Below, one piece after another: positions 11,364 to 14,681 of a DNA stretch of 14,681 nt. The notes beneath the pieces were generated by a model. The model made no database searches. It was not told the DNA's origin and saw nothing but the letters and a program-made list of their open reading frames with translations. Source of the stretch: Candidatus Kaiserbacteria bacterium RIFCSPLOWO2_01_FULL_54_13 (GTDB lineage: Bacteria > Patescibacteriota > Minisyncoccia > Phycocordibacterales > UBA2100); NCBI GenBank assembly GCA_001781685.1, contig MFLZ01000008.1:16278-30958 (forward strand). Reading direction: 5' to 3'. The position numbers and the translations under genes were made by a program. How positions within the stretch are numbered: the stretch's first letter is position 1; every line of letters begins with the position of its first letter.

Positions 11364-11391
11364 ACTATAGCAGATATATTCTTCTCGTCAA
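11364..11391 (-). promoter_or_regulatory. carAB promoter
   Basis: On the minus strand TTGACG (11391-11386), a 16-nt spacer and TATAGT (11369-11364) with an upstream TGc form the best full promoter in the window. It lies back to back with the uvrC promoter. Confidence 0.75.
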
Positions 11392-11407
11392 ATCGGGCGG
11401 GGATAAG

Positions 11408-11413
11408 TATACT
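11408..11413 (+). promoter_or_regulatory. -10 of uvrC (leaderless)
   Basis: TATACT is followed by exactly 6 nt and the uvrC ATG. No Shine-Dalgarno sequence fits. The spacing is identical to that of ddl, the truncated ddl copy and pgi. Confidence 0.6.
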
Positions 11414-11419
11414 CGCCCC

Positions 11420-12739
11420 ATGAAGCGGGAGGAGTTAAGAAAATACAAACTGCCGGATGGGCCGGGGGTGTACCTCTTTAAGAAGGGACGGAAAATCCTG
11501 TACATCGGGAAGGCGGCTTCGCTGCGCGACCGCGTGCGCAGTTACTTCGCGGCGGATCTCGTAGAGGGGCGGGGGAGCCGCATTGTGGGAATGGTTTCGC
11601 AAGCGAGCACGCTCTCGTGGAAGAAAACAGACTCGGTCCTCGAGGCGCTCATCCTCGAAGCCAATCTCATCAAACGGCATCAGCCGCTCTTTAATGTCGA
11701 CCAGAAAGACAACAAAAGCTGGAACTATGTCGTCGTCATGAAAGAAACCTTCCCGCGGGTGCTTCTTGTGCGCGGACGGGAACTATTTTCGGGTTCTCTC
11801 CAAGCTCGCAGCTCGAAGCTCGCAGCTACGTTTGGTCCATATCCGCACGGTGGGCAACTGCAGGAGGCGATGAAAATCATACGCAGGATTTTTCCGTTCC
11901 GCGACTCAAAGTGCATTCCCTGCGACGAACAACTTCGGAAGAAATTGCTAGTTGCTAACTTGCGCAAGTTAGCAAATAGTGGCGAAGGGATCCGAGGCTG
12001 CAATCCTTGTTTCAATCGGCAGATTGGACTCTGTCCGGGCGTGTGCACGGGGGAAGTGAGCAGGGAAGAGTACGCGCGAACGATTCGGAACATCATAGAT
12101 TTGTTCTCGGGCAAGTTCAAAGGACTCAAACGCCGTCTCACGCGTGAAATGAGAGCTGCTGCCAAGCGGGAGGATTTTGAAGAGGCGCAGAAGTTACGCA
12201 GGCAAATCTCCGCGCTCGAACATATCCGCGACGTCTCGCTCATTAAGAACGAAAAGCTTGTCTCATCGGGCGGCCCTTCGATGGGACTCAGGGCAAGTGG
12301 CACGCGCATTGAGGCGTACGATGTGGCGCACACGGCGGGAGCGGAGACGGTGGCGGTGATGACGGTTGTCGATAGCGGCGAGTCCATGAAGGCTGCCTAC
12401 CGAAAGTTTAAGATACGAGGGGCAAAGAATAACGATGTGGCGGCTCTTAAAGAGGCTCTTGAACGACGTTTGGGACATCCAGAGTGGCCCCTACCGCGCG
12501 TTTTCGTCGTCGACGGCGGCAAATCGCAGGTACGCACGGCGGAGCGCGTCTTGAAGAATGTTGGTGTCATGGTTCCCGTCGTCGGCGTCGTCAAAAACGA
12601 ATTTCATAAACCCAAGCGGCTCATCGGCGAGAAGCGTGCAGTTCAAGCCTTTGAGCGCGACATCTTGCTTGCCAACAGCGAAGCGCACCGCTTCGCCATC
12701 ACATGGCACCGTAAACAATTGCGTCAGCGCTGGTTGTAA
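11420..12739 (+). CDS. uvrC: UvrC, excinuclease ABC subunit C (short form without HhH)
   Basis: UvrC makes both incisions in nucleotide excision repair. The 439-aa product has the GIY-YIG nuclease (GVYLF, LYIGKA, EALILEANLIK, residues 14-90), a cysteine cluster, a UVR domain for UvrB contact (about 242-275) and the RNase H-like 5' nuclease with Asp301 (IEAYDVAH), Asp365 (VVDGGKSQ) and His423 (AHRFAITWH). It stops right after this domain, so the C-terminal helix-hairpin-helix tandem of longer (about 600 aa) UvrC proteins is absent. C197-x7-C205-x3-C209 matches the spacing of Fe-S cluster ligands, but the gap to the preceding Cys168 is stretched by a palindromic insert (LLVANLRKLANSG). A second insert, SLQARSSKLAA, precedes TFGPYP. 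The ATG sits 6 nt after TATACT. Confidence 0.95.
   Translation: MKREELRKYKLPDGPGVYLFKKGRKILYIGKAASLRDRVRSYFAADLVEGRGSRIVGMVSQASTLSWKKTDSVLEALILEANLIKRHQPLFNVDQKDNKSWNYVVVMKETFPRVLLVRGRELFSGSLQARSSKLAATFGPYPHGGQLQEAMKIIRRIFPFRDSKCIPCDEQLRKKLLVANLRKLANSGEGIRGCNPCFNRQIGLCPGVCTGEVSREEYARTIRNIIDLFSGKFKGLKRRLTREMRAAAKREDFEEAQKLRRQISALEHIRDVSLIKNEKLVSSGGPSMGLRASGTRIEAYDVAHTAGAETVAVMTVVDSGESMKAAYRKFKIRGAKNNDVAALKEALERRLGHPEWPLPRVFVVDGGKSQVRTAERVLKNVGVMVPVVGVVKNEFHKPKRLIGEKRAVQAFERDILLANSEAHRFAITWHRKQLRQRWL
11802..11827. repeat. AGCT-periodic repeat in uvrC
   Basis: aagctcgcagct occurs twice in direct orientation (11802-11813 and 11816-11827), so agct recurs four times with a 7-nt period. It codes for LQARSSKLAA just before the conserved FGPYP, where typical UvrC proteins have a short turn. 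Confidence 0.65.
11952..11975. repeat. 24-bp perfect palindrome in uvrC
   Basis: ttgctaacttgc is followed by its exact reverse complement with no spacer. It is read as VANLRKLA within an extra stretch of roughly 17 residues between cysteines 168 and 197. Confidence 0.85.
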
Positions 12740-12774
12740 TGTACCCTTGTTGAAGGGAAAGGAGGTGAGTTCGC

Positions 12775-12897
12775 ATGGAAGAGCCAAATGTCGCGGTCTT
12801 CCTGGCCGAGGCGGCCTACGGAATCATTGCGGTGGGGGGTCTCATTGCTGTGGTGTGGGGGCTCAATCGAAGTTTCCTGGTTGACGACACATTTTAA
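12775..12897 (+). CDS. Small single-pass membrane protein, 40 aa
   Basis: The product is not recognised. A strong Shine-Dalgarno sequence (aaaggaggtgag) precedes the ATG by 5-8 nt. The protein has a short acidic N terminus (MEEPNVAVF), one hydrophobic helix (about residues 15-30, AYGIIAVGGLIAVVWGL) and a short tail NRSFLVDDTF, so an N-out or N-in single-span membrane peptide is expected. It starts 36 nt after the uvrC stop, with no clear promoter of its own, so it may be read from the uvrC transcript. The excellent ribosome binding site and hydrophobic segment argue for a real gene despite the size. Confidence 0.6.
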   Translation: MEEPNVAVFLAEAAYGIIAVGGLIAVVWGLNRSFLVDDTF

Positions 12898-12927
12898 ATT
12901 TTAAATCCGTCATCCAGCAACAAATAG

Positions 12928-12950
12928 GGGCGTCCGCGCCGCGGACGCCC
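12928..12950. terminator. Strong GC hairpin after the 40-aa ORF
   Basis: gggcgtccgcg, c, cgcggacgccc form a perfect 11-bp inverted repeat. There is no U run on the plus strand (tgacttatgg) and only a mixed tract on the minus strand (ctatttgtt). It may end uvrC and small-ORF transcripts inefficiently, or be a dispersed repeat. Confidence 0.45.
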
Positions 12951-12960
12951 TGACTTATGG

Positions 12961-12969
12961 TGCTATAAT
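12961..12969 (+). promoter_or_regulatory. Extended -10 of the truncated ddl copy
   Basis: TGCTATAAT is a consensus extended -10, 6 nt before the ATG at 12976. It is probably the original ddl promoter, now driving only a 44-codon frame. Confidence 0.6.
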
Positions 12970-12975
12970 TTATTT

Positions 12976-13110
12976 ATGGCGCGGACTATCGTTGGGGTGC
13001 TCCGGGGAGGCACGTCGAGCGAGTATCCACTTTCCTTGAAGACGGGAGCTGCCATCATGGCGACTCTGCCGGAAGAAAAATACGAGACGCGCGATATTCT
13101 CATCAATTAA
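12976..13110 (+). pseudogene. Truncated 5' copy of ddl (44 codons)
   Basis: The frame starts MARTIVGVLRGGTSSEYPLS and matches the first 43 residues of the full Ddl almost perfectly, then ends at Asn-TAA where ddl continues Asp-Arg-Glu-Gly. The last 93 nt of shared sequence differ at one base (13083 versus 13800), yet the first 36 nt differ at 13 positions, mostly synonymous. It carries only the N-terminal beta strand and loop of a D-Ala-D-Ala ligase, so it cannot be active. It is best read as the remnant of the original ddl start, cut off by the cassette that follows. Its promoter is intact, so it may still make a short leaderless mRNA. Confidence 0.85.
13012..13104 (+). repeat. 93-nt direct repeat, copy 1
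   Basis: Pairs with 13729-13821 at an offset of 717 nt with 92 of 93 bases identical (c at 13083 versus t at 13800). Identity drops sharply on both sides. Confidence 0.95.
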
Positions 13111-13123
13111 AGATACTTGCGTT

Positions 13124-13152
13124 TTGACTATAAACAAAGGTGCTGGTACGTT
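13124..13152 (+). promoter_or_regulatory. Possible promoter of the cassette ORFs
   Basis: TTGACT, a 17-nt spacer and TACGTT with TGg upstream. The -35 is near consensus and the -10 is poor. It lies 20 nt before the start of the first cassette ORF. Confidence 0.35.
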
Positions 13153-13172
13153 AGATGTAGGAGGAAATGCAC

Positions 13173-13394
13173 ATGCACAAACTGCTTACACTCGCTGTTG
13201 CGAGCATATTGGTCATCCTGGCCGCGGTCGTCTGGCTCGGTCCTGATGGACTCTCCGAACGAGCGGCGCTTGCGGAAGAAGTCGCAGAAGAGTGCAAAAG
13301 GGCCGGTTACCCGGAATACAAGACAACGGGAATGGGTGTCCTGCGTCTCGGAATGCTCCTCGCGGAATGCCGCAAGGAGGCAAAAGGGAGGTGA
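13173..13394 (+). CDS. Small membrane-anchored hypothetical protein, 73 aa
   Basis: The product is unrecognised. AGGAGG at 13159-13164 lies 8 nt from the ATG at 13173; the in-frame ATG at 13167 is only 2 nt away, so 13173 is preferred. The N terminus MHKLLTLAVASILVILAAVVW is a signal anchor or membrane helix, followed by an amphipathic, Glu/Ala-rich helix (SERAALAEEVAEECKRAG) and a basic C terminus (CRKEAKGR). Two cysteines lie in the extramembrane part. The next small ORF starts 2 nt after its stop, so they form a bicistron. Both lie in the segment between the ddl direct repeats and share its presumed acquisition. The function is unknown. Confidence 0.6.
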   Translation: MHKLLTLAVASILVILAAVVWLGPDGLSERAALAEEVAEECKRAGYPEYKTTGMGVLRLGMLLAECRKEAKGR

Positions 13395-13396
13395 AG

Positions 13397-13618
13397 ATGA
13401 AGTTCAGAACAGCTCTGTTGCTGGCCGTGGCGGCATGCTTATCCGCCGCTATAGTGGTGCAGACAGTCACATACCTGGATGACTGCATCGCAAGAGCTAA
13501 GCAATCGAAAGAATTGCGTCAGAGCGTCCAACGAGTCGCGACGGCAGCGTGCCCGACCTGTCCGCCAGTGGAACCACCGGCCGTCTCGGATGTTGAGCCG
13601 GTCTGTTCGTGGCCTTGA
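13397..13618 (+). CDS. Small secreted or membrane hypothetical protein, 73 aa
   Basis: The product is unrecognised. The Shine-Dalgarno sequence gggaggtga lies about 3-8 nt before the ATG, overlapping the stop of the previous ORF. It has an N-terminal hydrophobic segment (MKFRTALLLAVAACLSAAIVV) that is either a membrane helix or a signal with a lipobox-like VAAC at residues 11-14. A helical, charged middle follows (LDDCIARAKQSKELRQSVQ), then a Pro/Cys tail with CPTCPP and a last Cys near the end. The two-gene pairing with the preceding ORF suggests joint action at the membrane. A terminator follows 23 nt after the stop. Confidence 0.6.
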   Translation: MKFRTALLLAVAACLSAAIVVQTVTYLDDCIARAKQSKELRQSVQRVATAACPTCPPVEPPAVSDVEPVCSWP

Positions 13619-13641
13619 AGCCGTGCCGTAAGGCAGGAACC

Positions 13642-13676
13642 AACGTCGCCGGTGAAGAATCGGCGACGTTTTATTT
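13642..13676 (+). terminator. Intrinsic terminator closing the cassette operon
   Basis: aacgtcgccg and cggcgacgtt pair as a 10-bp stem with a 9-nt loop, followed by TTTTATTT. It separates the two small ORFs from ddl, which then needs its own promoter. Confidence 0.85.
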
Positions 13677-13680
13677 GATG

Positions 13681-13686
13681 TATACT
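13681..13686 (+). promoter_or_regulatory. -10 of ddl (leaderless)
   Basis: TATACT directly preceded by TG, with exactly 6 nt to the ddl ATG at 13693. It lies just past the cassette terminator. No Shine-Dalgarno sequence is present. Confidence 0.6.
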
Positions 13687-13692
13687 TTCCGC

Positions 13693-14661
13693 ATGACACG
13701 GATGGTCGTCGGTGTTTTGCGTGGTGGAACGTCGAGCGAGTATCCACTTTCCTTGAAGACGGGAGCTGCCATCATGGCGACTCTGCCGGAAGAAAAATAT
13801 GAGACGCGCGATATTCTCATCGATCGCGAGGGGATGTGGCATTTGCGCGGGATGCCGGCAACTCCGGCGCGCGCACTCGCGCAAGTGGACGTCGTTTTGA
13901 ATGCACTTCACGGCGGCGTGGGCGAAGATGGCACCGTACAAAGGATGCTGGACCGCGCGGGCGTTCCATACGCAGGCTCTCGCGCGCTTTCGTCGGGCAT
14001 TTCGCTCAACAAAATCCGCGCACGCGAGGTCTTGCGCAACGCGGAGATCCCGATGCCTCGCGCTGTCTCGTTCAGCTTACAGAACAGCATGAGCACGGAC
14101 GACATGGCAGAGGCCGTGTTCTCGAGTTTCGGGCCGCCGTACCTCGTCAAGCCGCCTGCCGAGGGCTCCTCGCGTGGACTACGCTATGCATCGACCATCG
14201 TCGCGCTTCCTGATGCCATCGGGGATGTACTCGACGAGTTTGGCACAGCATTGGTCGAAGAATATTTGAGAGGGGCACATGTGACGATCGGTGTCATCGA
14301 ATTTTTCCGAGATGAACCCGTGTACGCGCTTCCTCCGACGCACATCGATTTACCTGAAGGAGCTCTATTCTATGATCCGCAAGTGGAAGAACACGCGCGT
14401 GCCAAGCACATCGTGCCGAGTCGCTTCTCGCATGAGATAAAGGCGCTCATCATGGAGCTCGCGCGCAAAGCGCATCGCGCACTACGGCTCGCGCATTTTT
14501 CAGATGCGGATTTCATCGTCACACGGCGCGGGCCTGTTCTCCTCGAAGTGAATGCCTCTCCTCACCTTCATGAAGACGCGGCCTTCCCGCGCATGCTCGA
14601 AGCAGTCGGCTCGTCGCTTCGCGAATTTCTCGAACACGCCATTCGTCTCGCCCGCAGTTAA
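13693..14661 (+). CDS. ddl: D-alanine--D-alanine ligase family protein
   Basis: An ATP-grasp ligase of the family that joins two D-alanines for peptidoglycan precursors, working downstream of the pathway that includes MurB. The 322-aa product has LRGGTSSEYPLSLKTG at the N terminus, NALHGGVGEDGTVQRMLDRAGVPYAGS, the ATP-grasp core LVKPPAEGSSRGL, LVEEYLRGAHVTIGV and DADFIVTRRGPVLLEVNASP. The metal-binding EVN is kept, but the usual NTxPGMT-like stretch reads NASPHLHEDAAFP, so substrate preference may differ. The chosen ATG begins the conserved N terminus and lies 6 nt after TATACT; the frame is open upstream but only through the cassette terminator. Codons 13-43 duplicate the truncated copy at 12976; the first 12 codons are diverged, suggesting a replacement 5' end. 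Confidence 0.9.
   Translation: MTRMVVGVLRGGTSSEYPLSLKTGAAIMATLPEEKYETRDILIDREGMWHLRGMPATPARALAQVDVVLNALHGGVGEDGTVQRMLDRAGVPYAGSRALSSGISLNKIRAREVLRNAEIPMPRAVSFSLQNSMSTDDMAEAVFSSFGPPYLVKPPAEGSSRGLRYASTIVALPDAIGDVLDEFGTALVEEYLRGAHVTIGVIEFFRDEPVYALPPTHIDLPEGALFYDPQVEEHARAKHIVPSRFSHEIKALIMELARKAHRALRLAHFSDADFIVTRRGPVLLEVNASPHLHEDAAFPRMLEAVGSSLREFLEHAIRLARS
13729..13821 (+). repeat. 93-nt direct repeat, copy 2
   Basis: Codons 13-43 of ddl, repeating 13012-13104 with one mismatch. Recombination between the copies would remove exactly 717 nt and leave one intact ddl reading frame. Confidence 0.95.
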
Positions 14662-14681
14662 AAAATGTCGGCGAGGTCCTT

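Noticed and set aside
13609..13692. Upstream extension of ddl through 13609
   Set aside because: It would translate the cassette terminator and promoter; conserved Ddl sequence starts at 13693.
1..14681. tRNA, rRNA, transposase, integrase or phage genes
   Set aside because: None seen on either strand; the ddl cassette has no recognisable recombinase gene.

Overview
This 14.7 kb window looks like core chromosome from a bacterium of the Candidate Phyla Radiation (Patescibacteria, probably a Parcubacteria-type lineage). The signs are a short UvrC without its C-terminal helix-hairpin-helix region, a compact UvrA, a cupin-type glucose-6-phosphate isomerase, and promoters placed so close to start codons that several mRNAs should be leaderless. 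The lineage is inferred from gene style; no rRNA is present.

Layout: uvrB (5' end outside the window), murB and a cupin pgi run left to right. A short intergenic island (3668-4121) holds one small minus-strand gene. uvrA follows on the plus strand and converges on carB, with a terminator between them. carB and carA form a minus-strand operon with ATGA overlap, preceded by a leader holding a 45-codon ORF and an intrinsic terminator. uvrC diverges from carA. After uvrC come a 40-aa membrane ORF, a 44-codon copy of the start of ddl, two small SD-led membrane or secreted ORFs, a terminator, and full-length ddl. All three nucleotide-excision-repair genes (uvrA, uvrB, uvrC) are here, with pyrimidine/arginine precursor synthesis (carAB), peptidoglycan precursor synthesis (murB, ddl) and a sugar isomerase.

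The most striking signal is a set of in-frame palindromic inserts inside conserved genes. At least three families recur. Family A (48-54 nt, paired hairpins with CCCGAC/GTCGGG arms) is in uvrB, uvrA and carB. Family B (48-60 nt, CGACTT-nnn-AAGTCG units) is in uvrB and uvrA. Family C (about 42 nt, CAAGGT-nnn-ACCTTG units) is in uvrB and uvrA. Each family keeps the same reading phase in every gene, so it encodes a recognisable peptide, and its insert spans are multiples of three. Further single palindromes lie in pgi, carB, uvrC, carA and murB. They recall Rickettsia palindromic elements, but the sequences and architecture are different.

The second major signal is at ddl. A 93-nt direct repeat (92 identical) brackets a cassette of small genes. 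The cassette seems to have entered the 5' end of ddl, leaving a truncated start behind and supplying a diverged replacement start with its own promoter. Third, the main genes follow a rule of -10 hexamer, 5-6 nt, then ATG, whereas the small unknown ORFs have Shine-Dalgarno sequences.
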